64,000 nt of DNA from Acinetobacter genomosp. 15BJ (GCF_000400715.1 NZ_KE007347.1:1960995-2024994), one strand, 5' to 3'. Counted from the stretch's first letter, positions 19,776 through 31,681 are shown. Numbers and translations are program-made. Notes: generated by a model from the letters alone, not told the origin.

Positions 19776-21041
19776 ATGAAATTATTACAGCGCTTTTCCC
19801 CTACGCGTTTAACGGTTGTAACCTTGGCAATGGGCGGCTTGGCTTGCCCAATGGTTTTTGCTGCGGAGACAGCTCAGCCAACTCAAGATCAATGGAAATT
19901 CACACTTAAAAATGCCTATATTAATCGTGACTATGACAATCCAAGCCTTAAAGATACAGGTAGCTGGTCACAAGCAGCGTCTTTATTCTACAAATCAAAT
20001 ATGCAGGATACACCCCTACAAATCGCAGATAAGCCCGTCACGATTGGTGCAGATGCTTCGGTGCAATATGCAGTGCGTTTAAGCAAGGATAAGCATGTCG
20101 CAGATACCGTGTTGCCCTTTGATCCCCAAACCCAATCACAAGCCTCTGACTATTTAAAATATGGCGCGACCCTCAAACTGGGCTATGACAAAACACTGCT
20201 CAGTGTCGGTGAACTCTGGCTGGATCTTCCTGTGACGGCGGTAGATGCCAGTCGCCAGTTGTTGGCATCATACTGGGGGACCAATTTAAAGTCACAACTT
20301 TCTGATCAGCTCTATGCCGAAATAGGCCGAGTCACCAAAGTATCACCGCGTAATGAAGAAGATTTTAAGAAATTTTCTTTTACTGCGAATGGCAAAACCG
20401 TTTACTCGGATGGCTTAAATTATCTAGATCTGCGCTATCAGCTCACGCCATCATTGAAGGCCGAATACTACTTTGGCAATTTAGAAGACCTCTACAATAA
20501 ACACTATCTTGGGTTAGACCATACATGGAAACAATCCAACTTCTCACTAAATTCCAAGTTTAAATATTTCAATGCCAAAAATGACAGTAGTAACTTTGAT
20601 ATTGATGCCCAAAATATTGGAATACTGGAAATGTTAAAAGTGAATAATCAGTCTTTTGGTTTGGGCTATCAACAGATTATCGGGGAGTCTGCCTATCCTT
20701 TGCCTGATGGTTTTCTGCCTGAAACTTATTTTATCAACTGGAATGCCACAGGCTTCTTCAAAAAGAATGAAAAGTCTTATCACTTGATGTATGGCTATGA
20801 TTTTAAGGACTACGTGCCTGGGCTAAATGCGATGGTGAAATATGTTTATGGTCATGACTTTAAGGCAGCCAATGGTGATAAAAACCACGAAACTGAGTCC
20901 AATATTATTCTGAACTATGCTTTTCAGCAGCCTTATCTCAAAGGCTTTGCACTGCAATACATCCGCATTGACTATGATGTGAAACATGGCAATGACTTTG
21001 GCGAAGATCGTTTATTCGTGAATTATAGTAAAAAGTTCTAA
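19776..21041 (+). CDS. benP: BenP, OprD-family outer-membrane porin
   Basis: An outer-membrane channel expected to let benzoate cross the outer membrane. The 421-residue precursor has a signal peptide (cut after VFA-AE) and the OprD family barrel: 'LKNAYINRDYDNPSLKD' at the mature N-terminus, 'LGVG'-like strands, and a C-terminal 'LFVNYSKKF' with terminal Phe. It follows benK by 45 bases and probably shares its transcript. A hexamer repeat begins at its stop codon and a bidirectional terminator follows. Confidence 0.9.
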   Translation: MKLLQRFSPTRLTVVTLAMGGLACPMVFAAETAQPTQDQWKFTLKNAYINRDYDNPSLKDTGSWSQAASLFYKSNMQDTPLQIADKPVTIGADASVQYAVRLSKDKHVADTVLPFDPQTQSQASDYLKYGATLKLGYDKTLLSVGELWLDLPVTAVDASRQLLASYWGTNLKSQLSDQLYAEIGRVTKVSPRNEEDFKKFSFTANGKTVYSDGLNYLDLRYQLTPSLKAEYYFGNLEDLYNKHYLGLDHTWKQSNFSLNSKFKYFNAKNDSSNFDIDAQNIGILEMLKVNNQSFGLGYQQIIGESAYPLPDGFLPETYFINWNATGFFKKNEKSYHLMYGYDFKDYVPGLNAMVKYVYGHDFKAANGDKNHETESNIILNYAFQQPYLKGFALQYIRIDYDVKHGNDFGEDRLFVNYSKKF

Positions 21042-21070
21042 GTCTTAGTCTTAGTCTTAGTCTTAGTCTT
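21041..21070. repeat. Five tandem copies of AGTCTT
   Basis: A perfect 6-bp tandem repeat, five units long, starting on the last base of the benP stop codon. Six-base units keep the frame, and the array lies outside the coding part, so copy-number change would alter only the 3' untranslated region. Confidence 0.95.
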
Positions 21071-21103
21071 ACAGTAGCGTAAATAATTTATCCCCCTAAA
21101 AAT

Positions 21104-21135
21104 AAAAAGAGAACTTCATTTGAAGTTCTCTTTTT
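21104..21135. terminator. Bidirectional terminator between benP and bfr
   Basis: A 14-bp perfect stem (AAAAAGAGAACTTC / GAAGTTCTCTTTTT) with loop ATTT. A and T runs on both sides let it act for the convergent benP and bacterioferritin genes. Confidence 0.92.
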
Positions 21136-21161
21136 ATGCCTCACAAGTTCAATCTGATCGA

Positions 21162-21626
21162 TTAAATTTGTGATTGAATATAATTCTGCAAACCAATCAA
21201 TTCAATTAAACGCAATTGCTTTTCTAACCAGTAAGTATGATCTTCTTCTGTATCAGAAAGCTGCTGACGCAACATATCACGGCTAATATAATCGCCTTTT
21301 TCTTCACACAGCTTGATACCCACTGCCAATTTTTCACGCACATGATATTCAAGTGCTAAATCAGCCTTTAAACAACTGACAACATCGCTACCGACATTGA
21401 TGTCTTCACGGTTCATGTTTGGTTGAGCACCTAAGAACAGCACACGACGAATGATTGAATCCGCATGAGATGCTTCTTCTTGCATTTCATGGTCAATACG
21501 CTCGTAGATCTTGCTCAAGCCCCAATCTTCGTACATTCTTGAATGAATTAAATATTGATCACGAGCAGCCAATTCACCGCCAATGAGCATATTTAAATAG
21601 TCGATGACTTCTGGATTGCCACGCAT
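21162..21626 (-). CDS. bfr: Bacterioferritin lacking the haem-ligand methionine
   Basis: An iron-storage subunit of the 24-mer ferritin-like family that oxidises Fe(II) and mineralises it. The 154-residue protein aligns over its length with E. coli Bfr. The ferroxidase ligands are present: Glu18 ([10 protein letters not shown]), Glu51 and His54 (QEEASHAD), Glu in 'LALEYH', and Glu/His in '[10 protein letters not shown]'. The residue matching haem-ligand Met52 is Ala (EEAS versus DEMK). Such non-haem subunits occur in organisms with two Bfr types. It is monocistronic and divergent from the SDR gene; upstream 21627-21979 is A+T-rich. Confidence 0.93.
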   Translation of the reverse strand: MRGNPEVIDYLNMLIGGELAARDQYLIHSRMYEDWGLSKIYERIDHEMQEEASHADSIIRRVLFLGAQPNMNREDINVGSDVVSCLKADLALEYHVREKLAVGIKLCEEKGDYISRDMLRQQLSDTEEDHTYWLEKQLRLIELIGLQNYIQSQI

Positions 21627-21979
21627 AATACTTACTCCTATCGAATGACAATATTATGGCCAAGTTACAATAGAATTGCAAAAACAAAAGTGTGTAAGTT
21701 TATGATTTTTATAAAATTAAAATGAGAAACATACGCATTTACAGTTCTAATTAGCTCAATTTATCTAAATAAAATAAGCCTTTGCATATCATTTATCACT
21801 TTAAAAAGAGATAATCCTATTGAAAATCATTTGTTTGATTTTTTGTAACCATTAGCAATGCTTCTTATTCCGCTGATGTTTTGATCAAAAAATCATAAAA
21901 AATGACTGCTCAGCTGTTGTTTGTTTGAGCAAAATTCGGTAAATAACAGCAATCACAAAAACATAATGTGGAAACCACA
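21627..21979. other. Divergent promoter region bfr / SDR gene
   Basis: A 353-base A+T-rich gap between divergent genes. It must hold both promoters; I see no clear Fur box, operator or small gene in it. Confidence 0.5.
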
Positions 21980-23035
21980 ATGGATAAAAGCAAACCAATT
22001 TTGGTCACTGGCGCGACGGGTTATATTGCAGGCTGGATTATCGAACGTCTGCTCAAGCAAGGTTATACGGTTCATGCCACAGTGCGTGATCCATCAAAGA
22101 AAAATAAGATTCAGCATTTGTACGATCTGGCAGATCAATCTTCTGGCAAGATTGAATTTTTTAAAGCAGATTTGCTTGAACCGCGTTCATTTGATGATGC
22201 CATGAAAGATTGTGAAATCGTGATTCATACCGCATCTCCATTTGTGGTGACCAATTATAAAGATGCAGTCAAAGACATTATTGAACCTGCGGTGAAAGGC
22301 ACAGAAAACGTATTAGACAGCGTCAATCGCACCGAGTCGGTCAAACGTGTGGTGCTGACTTCAAGCATTGCCTCGACCTATGGTGATGCAGTTGAGATTC
22401 AAAATACCGCAAACAATGAGTTTGATGAAAGCCATTGGAACAATACCAGTAGCGAAACCCATCAGCCTTACCCATACTCAAAAGTTGCTGCTGAGCGCAA
22501 AGCATGGGAAATGGCGGAACAACAAAAGCGTTGGGATTTAGTCTGTATTAATCCCGCCTTAGTGATGGGACCATCCCTCACCGATGCGAGCCAGTCAGGT
22601 AGTATTGAAGTATTACAACAGTTCGGTAATGGCACCACCTTATTTGGTGTTCCACCGATGTGGAATGGTATTGTCGATGTCCGTGATGTTGCCGATGCAC
22701 ATGTGGCTGCGGCATTGAATCCACAAGCACAGGGCCGCTATATCATTTGTGGTGGCACACTCAGCTTATTGGACATGGGTAAGGCACTTACTCAGAAGTT
22801 TGGCTATAAGTTTCCATTCCCGCACTTTACAGTGCCAAAAACAGCCTTTTCATTTGTTGCGCCTGTTCTCGGACATTCACGTGAGTTTGTAAAATTGAAT
22901 ATGGGCTATCCAATTTATTTTAATGCGCAACGCAGTGTGAAAGAGCTGGGCATTAAATATCGCGATGTGCGTGAGAGTGTCTGTGAACATTTCCAGCAAT
23001 TGCTGGATGATGGTATTGTAAAAAAATATATTTAA
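21980..23035 (+). CDS. Extended short-chain dehydrogenase (dihydroflavonol-4-reductase-like)
   Basis: An NAD(P)-dependent reductase of the extended SDR family, similar to dihydroflavonol 4-reductase and bacterial aldehyde/ketone reductases. Starting at the ATG at 21980 (an in-frame GTG at 21968 is less likely), it has 351 residues. Motifs are the cofactor loop 'VTGATGYIAGWI' near residue 10, the catalytic Ser in 'VVLTSSIAS' and 'YPYSKVAAE' with Tyr and Lys. The substrate is unknown. It stands alone and ends in a strong terminator. Confidence 0.85.
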   Translation: MDKSKPILVTGATGYIAGWIIERLLKQGYTVHATVRDPSKKNKIQHLYDLADQSSGKIEFFKADLLEPRSFDDAMKDCEIVIHTASPFVVTNYKDAVKDIIEPAVKGTENVLDSVNRTESVKRVVLTSSIASTYGDAVEIQNTANNEFDESHWNNTSSETHQPYPYSKVAAERKAWEMAEQQKRWDLVCINPALVMGPSLTDASQSGSIEVLQQFGNGTTLFGVPPMWNGIVDVRDVADAHVAAALNPQAQGRYIICGGTLSLLDMGKALTQKFGYKFPFPHFTVPKTAFSFVAPVLGHSREFVKLNMGYPIYFNAQRSVKELGIKYRDVRESVCEHFQQLLDDGIVKKYI

Positions 23036-23041
23036 TATCAG

Positions 23042-23071
23042 AAAAAAGGCGGCATTTATGCCGCCTTTTTT
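23042..23071. terminator. Bidirectional terminator between SDR gene and ligA
   Basis: Stem AAAAAAGGCGGCAT / ATGCCGCCTTTTTT around TT, with A and T runs on each side. It lies between two convergent stop codons and can serve both genes. Confidence 0.93.
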
Positions 23072-23088
23072 ATCATTTAAATAAAGAA

Positions 23089-25116
<2,028 letters not shown>

Positions 25117-25130
25117 TTAAATTTCACCAT

Positions 25131-25154
25131 ATAAAAGGGCGGAAAAACCGCCCT
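25131..25154 (-). terminator. Terminator or attenuator between zipA and ligA
   Basis: On the minus strand AGGGCGG / CCGCCCT with a five-base loop is followed by TTTTAT. It lies inside the 71-base zipA-ligA gap, so ligA is partly uncoupled from smc-zipA or depends on read-through. Confidence 0.75.
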
Positions 25155-25187
25155 ATAATTTTTACTAAATTTATTATAAAAGATTCA

Positions 25188-26192
25188 TTAGACGGTTGCT
25201 TGATTTGGACGATAATCAATCACATGATGACGCCAATGCTCTTTCAACTGCGGCGTAAACTCTAAATTGTTTTCATCATAGACCTTACCATCGACTTCAC
25301 GCGCAATTAACCCCGCAATACTGGTCATCATGTCATAACCTGTAACCGCTTTGCTGTTTGGTAAAGCCAAGAAGAATGCAAGACCTTGCACTTGTTCGCC
25401 CGATAAAGTTTCCAAATCAAAACCAGCAGGACCATTATCCGTCATACGCAATACTGAGAACATCAAGGCACTTGGCTCATCGGTATTTTCATAACGATGG
25501 AAACACGACATTTCACCGAAACGTAAGCCATATTTCAATAACACTTTCAGTGCTTTATCACCTGACAAGGCACGACGCGGATTCGGATAAACATTCAAAG
25601 CAATAATCTGTTCTGCAGTTGCTAAAGCACTTTCATCATCATAGCGTTGCTGTTCATGCAAATGCACATCCAGAATATTACTTTCGCCATCAAACTCTTC
25701 AATGGCAACCGTTTCAATATTTGGATTTAAGCTAAGCTCAGTTTCCGCTTTGCTTTCCTCTGCTTTCTCTTTAGCTTCTGCATTGTCAGAAACCACTGTT
25801 GTTTCTGCCTCAGCTGCGACTGTCTCATCTTTTTGAACCGCTTCCAGCTCTGCTACAGCTTCAACAACCTCATCTGCTTTAGTAGTTTGTTCGATTTCCG
25901 TCGTTTTTGTTTCAACACTAACCGTTTCAACTGTTTGCTCTGCCACAGGCTCCGCTACAATTGCCTCAGTATTTAAACTTGGCTCAACACGTTCAGTTGT
26001 AGTCACCACTTCTTTTTGTAAAAGCTGGTCACGTACATGACGTGGAATCACAGGTTGCTGACTTTCAGGATTAATATATAAATCCGCTTCTAATGACGGC
26101 TCAACTGGTTTTGGTTTTCTTAAAATCATGATTAAACCAACGAGCATAATCGCAACGGCGGCAACAATGCCTATTATTGTATTCATTTCCAT
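25188..26192 (-). CDS. zipA: Cell division protein ZipA
   Basis: ZipA anchors FtsZ to the membrane at the division site. The ATG at 26192 is chosen, with GGAG 7 bases upstream; it is one base beyond the smc stop, so the genes are coupled. The 334-residue product has an N-terminal membrane helix (about 4-24), a long Glu/Val/Thr/Ala-rich flexible linker (about 45-165) and a C-terminal FtsZ-binding domain ('ALMFSVLRMTDNGPAGFD', 'GLAFFLALPNSK'). The linker is very acidic, as in other Acinetobacter-type ZipA. Confidence 0.92.
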   Translation of the reverse strand: MEMNTIIGIVAAVAIMLVGLIMILRKPKPVEPSLEADLYINPESQQPVIPRHVRDQLLQKEVVTTTERVEPSLNTEAIVAEPVAEQTVETVSVETKTTEIEQTTKADEVVEAVAELEAVQKDETVAAEAETTVVSDNAEAKEKAEESKAETELSLNPNIETVAIEEFDGESNILDVHLHEQQRYDDESALATAEQIIALNVYPNPRRALSGDKALKVLLKYGLRFGEMSCFHRYENTDEPSALMFSVLRMTDNGPAGFDLETLSGEQVQGLAFFLALPNSKAVTGYDMMTSIAGLIAREVDGKVYDENNLEFTPQLKEHWRHHVIDYRPNQATV

Positions 26193-26193
26193 A

Positions 26194-29100
26194 CTAAGAC
26201 TCCGCAACTAACCCGTATTCTTTTGCCTGTTCTAAATCGACAGTCACTAATTTTGATGTACCTGGCTCTGGCATGGTGACTCCAAGTAAATCAGTTGCCA
26301 TTGTCATCGCCAATTTATTATGTGTAATGTAAATGAATTGCACTTGTTCAGAAAGCTCTTTTACCAAATTACAATACCGTTGTACATTGGCATCATCAAG
26401 TGGTGCATCAACTTCGTCCAGTACACAGAACGGTGCAGGGTTCAATCTAAAGATGGCAAACACCAAGGCCAAAGCCGTTAGGGTCTTTTCACCGCCTGAA
26501 AGCAAAGCCAAGGAACTGTTACGCTTGCCGGGTGGACGTGCCATCAGTTTCACGCCAGACTGCCAATCATCTTCGAGGCTTAAAGTCGCTTCACCACCAC
26601 CAAATACCTTTGGAAACAGCAGTTGCAACTCTTGATTGACCTGATCAAAAGTTGTCATAAACAATTTTCGGGTTTCCTGATCAATACTTTTCATCGCATC
26701 TTTGAGCTGATCAACCGTATTTTGCAGATCTTGCATCTGGTGACTCAACTCATCAAAACGTTGCGACACTTCCTCATACTCTAGTGACGCCGCCAAATTC
26801 ACTGCACCAATTTTCTCAAATTGCTGCTGGGCTTTTTCCAGTTTCTGCTGATGATCTTTAATTTCAATCGACAAATCAGATAAAGCTTCCGCATTGAGTT
26901 CTTTCAACTGTTCCAGATAATGTTCACGATCTGATTTCGCTGCCTGCCAAGCCAAGCGCTTTTGTTCCAACTGCTCACGCACCTGCTCATCTTTTTGTTG
27001 GGCTAGATGGCGTTGTTCAGTCAGTTGCTGCTGCTTCTCTTGCACTTGATTGAGTTCAAGCTGCCATTCATTCCAGGTTTTTTGCAGCTTTTCAGTTTGC
27101 TGAAATTGCTCGTGGAATTGTGACTCCAAGTTCGGCAGCTCAAGCTGAATCGGATCAACAAACTTCTTGGCCTGCTCGATTTGTTCGATGATTTGACGAT
27201 ATTGTGTTTTCAGGAAGGAGATATCTTTTTCCAATAACTCAATTTGCTGATTGGCCTGCGAGGTCTGGCGACGTAAAGCTTCACGCTGTTGCTGCTGTTG
27301 AGTCAACTGTTGTTGCTGCTCATCCAACTGCTCATTCAAGTTTTCCACCTGAAATTGCAAAGTCTTATAATTCGGCAATACAGCTTCTAATTTGATTGCT
27401 AATGCATGCAGATCAATTTCCAGATCATCACGCTGCATGGCATCTTCTTCAAGCTGTAGATCAAGCTGTTTCAGTTGATCTGCCAATTGCTGTTGCTGCA
27501 ACACAAAGGCTTGTGCCGTACTTTGCAGTTTGGCAATTTGCACATCCAGCTGTTGTAACTCTTTTTGCTTTTGTTTCAGGTTTTGTTGTTGCTGCTGCAA
27601 GTGCTGTTGCTGCTGTTGCAACGTTTCATGCTTTTGAGAAAACTGATGTTCAAGATCGAGCAACAGTGGTTGTTGCAGTGCCAGTTGCTGTTCAATTTCT
27701 TCTAAACGGACTTGATGACTGAGCATGCCCTGCGCAGTTTGACTGTCTTCATCGTAATGCAAAGCAATGACCCAGTCTGCGCCGACATGATAACCATCGA
27801 GCGTTAAAATGGATTGTGCTTGCTGTAGATCCGCTTGATATGACAAAGCTGTGGCTAAATCTTCTGCAACGGCTACATTGGTCCATAAAGAAGATTGGGG
27901 TGCTTCGATCCAATCACTTAAACAAGTCAGCTCTGCAATTTGAACAGGCTGCTGTTGTGATGACTTTAACTGTCGTGCAATACCCTCTCGGAAGGCTTGC
28001 CCATTCTCAATCAACTGGGCTTGTAGCCACTTGGCCAAGAACTTCTCAATAATGCTTGCATGCACTTTAGCATGAGTGCTTAAACGTAGGCTTTGCATCA
28101 ATCGAACTGCATTTTGATCATGCTTCAGGCTTTGTTTTGCGACGAGCTGAGTTAAGTTCTTTTGTTCAGCCAATAAGACCTGAATCTCGGTTTTAAGGCT
28201 CTGCACATCAGCCTTCAGCAACTGTTGTTGATCTTGCTGTGTCTGAACATCCTGCTGTAATTGCTCAATTACAGTTTCTAACGCAATAATTTCCTGTTGC
28301 AGTTGCTGCTGCAGTTGTTCTAACTGCGCTTGTTCATCATCCTGAACCTGAGCACGAATCTGAGTGGTTTGCGTTTGCAAGGTCTGTTTTTGCTGCTCAA
28401 TCCGTAGCACATTCTTACCCAACTGCTCAATTTGCGCGGCCATCTGCAACTTTTTTTGTTGTTGCTGATCGACTTGGGTTTTCAGTTGATCAAATTGCTG
28501 TTGTGCTTGCTTATGTTGTGCTTGGACATCGGTAAAATTTTGCTCAGCCGTTTGCGTCTGTTGCTCTAAGGCAAGCAAGCTTTCATTTTGCTCATCGAAT
28601 TGGGTGCTTAGAGTTTCAACTTGTAATTCAGAGAGTTGCAAACGCTCTTTGGTTTGTACTTTCTGCTGCTCAAGTTGTAGCAAGCTACTGCTATTTTGCT
28701 GGAATAAACTCTGTTTTTGTTCCAAAGTCATTTTTAATTCAGACAGCTTTTTCTCGGCCTGTTGCCACTCATGCTGTAAAGGCGAAGACTGTTGAATTAA
28801 ACGCTGGAATAAGGCACTGGTGGCTTCAAGATCATGTTCAATGGTCTGCGACTCTGAACGGACCAACTTAAAATTTTCACCCAGTGCGGTCATTTCAACC
28901 GTATATTCTTGTTGTAGCTTTTGACTTTGATTGGCTTGGAACGAAAGGATTTCAATTTTTAAAGTTCGGATCTGCCCTTCTAAGGTCTTGTATTGGATTG
29001 CGGCTTCAGACTGACGCTTCAAGCTTCTAAGTTGAGATTTTAGTTCAGCGGCGATATCGTCTAAACGCGCCAAATTCTGTTCAGTATGCTCTAAGTGCTG

Positions 29101-29643
29101 TAAGGTTTCACGACGGCGTGCCTGATAACGGGACACCCCTGCCGCTTCTTCAATAAACACGCGCATTTCTTCAGGCTTAGCATCGACCAGACGGTTAATC
29201 ATGCCCTGTTCAATCACCGCATAAGAACGTGGTCCTAAACCTGTACCCAAGAAAATATCAGTGATATCACGGCGACGGCAACGCGTACCATTCAGGAAAT
29301 ATTCAGATTTACCTTCACGCGTGACTTGGCGACGCACCGCTAGCTCACTATAGGCGTTATAAGCGCCGCCTAATTTGCCATAGGTATTGTCAAAACGAAG
29401 TTCGACACTGGCAACCCCGACAGGTTTGCGTTTGGCTGTCCCAGTAAAAATGACATCCTGCATACTGCCGCCACGCAACTGACGTGCGTTGGACTCGCCC
29501 ATAACCCAGCGAATCGCATCAATGACATTCGATTTACCACAACCGTTCGGCCCAATCACTGCAGTACGGTTGGCCTTAAAATGTAATGTTGTACTATCGG
29601 CAAAAGATTTAAAGCCTGAAAGTTTTAAACTGCTTAAACGCAT
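26194..29643 (-). CDS. smc: Chromosome segregation ATPase SMC
   Basis: SMC organises and helps segregate the chromosome. The 1149-residue protein has an N-terminal Walker A 'VIGPNGCGKSNVIDAIRWVM' half, two long Gln-rich coiled coils flanking a hinge (about 520-670), and a C-terminal half with the signature 'LLSGGEKTLTALAL' and Walker B 'FCVLDEVDAPLDD'. It is an SMC rather than an MukB type. It starts 10 bases after the GntR gene and is followed one base later by zipA. The Gln-rich coils explain long but false open frames on the other strand. Confidence 0.97.
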   Translation of the reverse strand: MRLSSLKLSGFKSFADSTTLHFKANRTAVIGPNGCGKSNVIDAIRWVMGESNARQLRGGSMQDVIFTGTAKRKPVGVASVELRFDNTYGKLGGAYNAYSELAVRRQVTREGKSEYFLNGTRCRRRDITDIFLGTGLGPRSYAVIEQGMINRLVDAKPEEMRVFIEEAAGVSRYQARRRETLQHLEHTEQNLARLDDIAAELKSQLRSLKRQSEAAIQYKTLEGQIRTLKIEILSFQANQSQKLQQEYTVEMTALGENFKLVRSESQTIEHDLEATSALFQRLIQQSSPLQHEWQQAEKKLSELKMTLEQKQSLFQQNSSSLLQLEQQKVQTKERLQLSELQVETLSTQFDEQNESLLALEQQTQTAEQNFTDVQAQHKQAQQQFDQLKTQVDQQQQKKLQMAAQIEQLGKNVLRIEQQKQTLQTQTTQIRAQVQDDEQAQLEQLQQQLQQEIIALETVIEQLQQDVQTQQDQQQLLKADVQSLKTEIQVLLAEQKNLTQLVAKQSLKHDQNAVRLMQSLRLSTHAKVHASIIEKFLAKWLQAQLIENGQAFREGIARQLKSSQQQPVQIAELTCLSDWIEAPQSSLWTNVAVAEDLATALSYQADLQQAQSILTLDGYHVGADWVIALHYDEDSQTAQGMLSHQVRLEEIEQQLALQQPLLLDLEHQFSQKHETLQQQQQHLQQQQQNLKQKQKELQQLDVQIAKLQSTAQAFVLQQQQLADQLKQLDLQLEEDAMQRDDLEIDLHALAIKLEAVLPNYKTLQFQVENLNEQLDEQQQQLTQQQQQREALRRQTSQANQQIELLEKDISFLKTQYRQIIEQIEQAKKFVDPIQLELPNLESQFHEQFQQTEKLQKTWNEWQLELNQVQEKQQQLTEQRHLAQQKDEQVREQLEQKRLAWQAAKSDREHYLEQLKELNAEALSDLSIEIKDHQQKLEKAQQQFEKIGAVNLAASLEYEEVSQRFDELSHQMQDLQNTVDQLKDAMKSIDQETRKLFMTTFDQVNQELQLLFPKVFGGGEATLSLEDDWQSGVKLMARPPGKRNSSLALLSGGEKTLTALALVFAIFRLNPAPFCVLDEVDAPLDDANVQRYCNLVKELSEQVQFIYITHNKLAMTMATDLLGVTMPEPGTSKLVTVDLEQAKEYGLVAES

Positions 29644-29653
29644 ACTGCCCTAA

Positions 29654-30349
29654 CTAGCGGCGTGAGCGTCTAGCCCAAGCCAATTCAATCTGTTTCATAC
29701 GTGTCAGAGATTCCAACACAAGGTTGCGCAAGTGTCGACAAAAATCTTCCATAAATAAAGCAGCTTGTTGTGATTTTCGGATCAAAATAGCATCAATCAC
29801 CAACTTAAACAGGGTAAACGATTCTTGTAGCTCTCGACGGGAAGTGTTCAAGGTCAAAAAATAGCTACGGCGTAACGATGGCAGCAATTCTTTATAGAAT
29901 TGCATCAAATAGGGATTTGCTACCATTTCATGCTGTTCTGCCAGATATTTAAAGATTGCATCGTAAAATTTTTCGATATCGCCCGCACGAACAAACTCGA
30001 CCAGTTGATCCAATAAAGTTTGCAGTTGCTCTGCTTCATTGACTCGCCACGTTTCACTAATCCGTTGCACAATATGTCCAAGCACCATCACATTGGTATC
30101 GAATAAGGCTTTGACTTGTTGCGCTGACATTTCAGAGACAATCGCACCACGACGCGGAAAAATTTCAATTAAATAAGTCCGTTCCAGTAACAACAGTGCC
30201 TCACGAACCGAGCCACGACTGACATCTAATTCTTTCGCAATGCGCAACTCTTGAATGCGTTCGCCTTCAACCAGCTCACCACTAATAATTTGTTCACTAA
30301 TATACTTTGCAATCTGTTCAGAAAGACTATCAGCCTCTTCGAGATTCAT
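29654..30349 (-). CDS. GntR-family regulator, FadR/FCD type
   Basis: A DNA-binding transcription regulator of 231 residues. The N-terminal winged helix-turn-helix (about 10-75) contains 'RIQELRIAKELDVSRGSVRE', and the rest is an all-helical FCD effector domain. The effector and targets are unknown. It sits 10 bases upstream of smc in the same direction, an arrangement also seen in Pseudomonas-type genomes, which suggests co-transcription. A 340-base upstream gap (30350-30689) separates it from a divergent gene. Confidence 0.88.
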   Translation of the reverse strand: MNLEEADSLSEQIAKYISEQIISGELVEGERIQELRIAKELDVSRGSVREALLLLERTYLIEIFPRRGAIVSEMSAQQVKALFDTNVMVLGHIVQRISETWRVNEAEQLQTLLDQLVEFVRAGDIEKFYDAIFKYLAEQHEMVANPYLMQFYKELLPSLRRSYFLTLNTSRRELQESFTLFKLVIDAILIRKSQQAALFMEDFCRHLRNLVLESLTRMKQIELAWARRSRR

Positions 30350-30689
30350 GAGTCCCTCGCTATCTTTGTTATACGCATTGATTCAATGCTGTTTGCGCTT
30401 TTTTGTTTTAACTGATCTCGCCCTATAAATTCTATATCATTGTCTGACAATTTTATTGCTTTTTAAGCCAATTACGCTAAAAAATCGCAATATGATTCTC
30501 AATATGTACTAAACACTCAGTTTTTCTATATTGAATATCAAATATTTATGCTTGGTACTGATATTTAACCACACATCTGAAAAGACATTCTCTTATCGCT
30601 TTTTAATTGATGTATGTCACAAAAAATAATATTTTCATTAATAGTATCGCATTTTAAATCTCCTACTGAATTACTCAGTACATACATAG
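30350..30689. other. Divergent promoter region
   Basis: 340 bases, A+T-rich, between the GntR gene and the plus-strand gene at 30690. No convincing small gene or strong hairpin is visible; it should hold two divergent promoters. Confidence 0.5.
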
Positions 30690-31667
30690 ATGAGTCATAA
30701 CATGGGTGTTCATCAAGCCGTCAATATTGCCATTTTTGGACTCAGTCTCAGAACCTTGAATGAGTTAAAACAGCAGGTTCAAACGGCTGTGCCACAGCAT
30801 GTCCAAATCAATTGGAGCAATATTGCCGAACCACAACTTGATATTCTCATGATTAACCAAGTATTTTTTGATTCACCCAATATCAAGAGCCTACTGCAAA
30901 ACAATAAAATCAATGTGCTGAAAATTGCCAATGACGCTGATAAAAATAGCGCCATTGAAGATGACACCTTATTTCTGCCCTTGAACCATCTCCATTCCTT
31001 GCATCACTGGCTGAGCCTTCATCTGGATGAACGCTTAAATCAAGCATCAGAAAATATCGAAACTGAAGATACGCCAATCTTTCATCGCAAACAGATTAAA
31101 GAGGTGCTGCAAGAAATCCAGAACCCGAAGAATGGCAAGATTCAGCTGTTTGACAACCAAGGACTACTCGCCATTGCCGACCCACGCAATCAATGGCTGT
31201 GGCAACATCCTGAATTTCATTCTTTTCAAACCGACCCAAGCCTGAACTATACCTATGCCACACAGAATGATTTGCATTGGATTGCAGATGCAGCTCAGCA
31301 GGACTTAAAACAATGGCTTTGGCATTTACTTTGGACCTCTATGGATTTTGAAGAACTCTGTCCAGCTTCTGCATCGAGTTTTTATCTGCAAGTCTGGCCA
31401 CAACCCAAAAACAAGCTTGACCGCCAGGATATCTTGCGGATGTCAGCCTGTTTTGCCCAAGGCGCACAGATCAGCCTTGTTGCCCAACAACTTAACCTCC
31501 CCGAACAGAAAGTTAGATACTTTGTTGCAGCATGCTTGGGTGCACAGTGTGGAACGCTGATTAAAGATCAACAGGCAAAATATCAAGCTAAAGGATCTCA
31601 AAACGAAGCTGAGCAGCATTTTATGAAAAAACTATTTGGTCGCTTACGTCACCGTTTAGGCTTTTAA
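30690..31667 (+). CDS. Protein of unknown function partnered with a Ras-like GTPase
   Basis: I do not recognise a named family. The 325-residue soluble protein begins with an alternating beta/alpha region (about 10-115: 'VNIAIFGLSLRTLNELK', 'LDILMINQVFF', 'INVLKIANDA', 'FLPLNHL') that looks like a degenerate receiver-type domain without the phospho-acceptor Asp cluster. The C-terminus (about 245-300) has a helical segment that could be a helix-turn-helix ('QISLVAQQLNLPEQKVRYF') and ends with a basic tail. It precedes a Ras-like GTPase by 14 bases, so the two are almost surely an operon; it could be a regulator or effector of that GTPase. ATGs at 30690 and 30702 are both possible. Confidence 0.75.
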   Translation: MSHNMGVHQAVNIAIFGLSLRTLNELKQQVQTAVPQHVQINWSNIAEPQLDILMINQVFFDSPNIKSLLQNNKINVLKIANDADKNSAIEDDTLFLPLNHLHSLHHWLSLHLDERLNQASENIETEDTPIFHRKQIKEVLQEIQNPKNGKIQLFDNQGLLAIADPRNQWLWQHPEFHSFQTDPSLNYTYATQNDLHWIADAAQQDLKQWLWHLLWTSMDFEELCPASASSFYLQVWPQPKNKLDRQDILRMSACFAQGAQISLVAQQLNLPEQKVRYFVAACLGAQCGTLIKDQQAKYQAKGSQNEAEQHFMKKLFGRLRHRLGF

Positions 31668-31681
31668 GCAAGGGCATTACT

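Noticed and set aside
21041-21070. Tandem hexamers as a CRISPR or iteron array
   Set aside because: Units are 6 bases, contiguous and without spacers; a simple microsatellite explains them.
26333-28795. Several plus-strand open frames inside smc
   Set aside because: They are shadows of the Gln-rich coiled-coil coding sequence, with no ribosome sites and biased composition.
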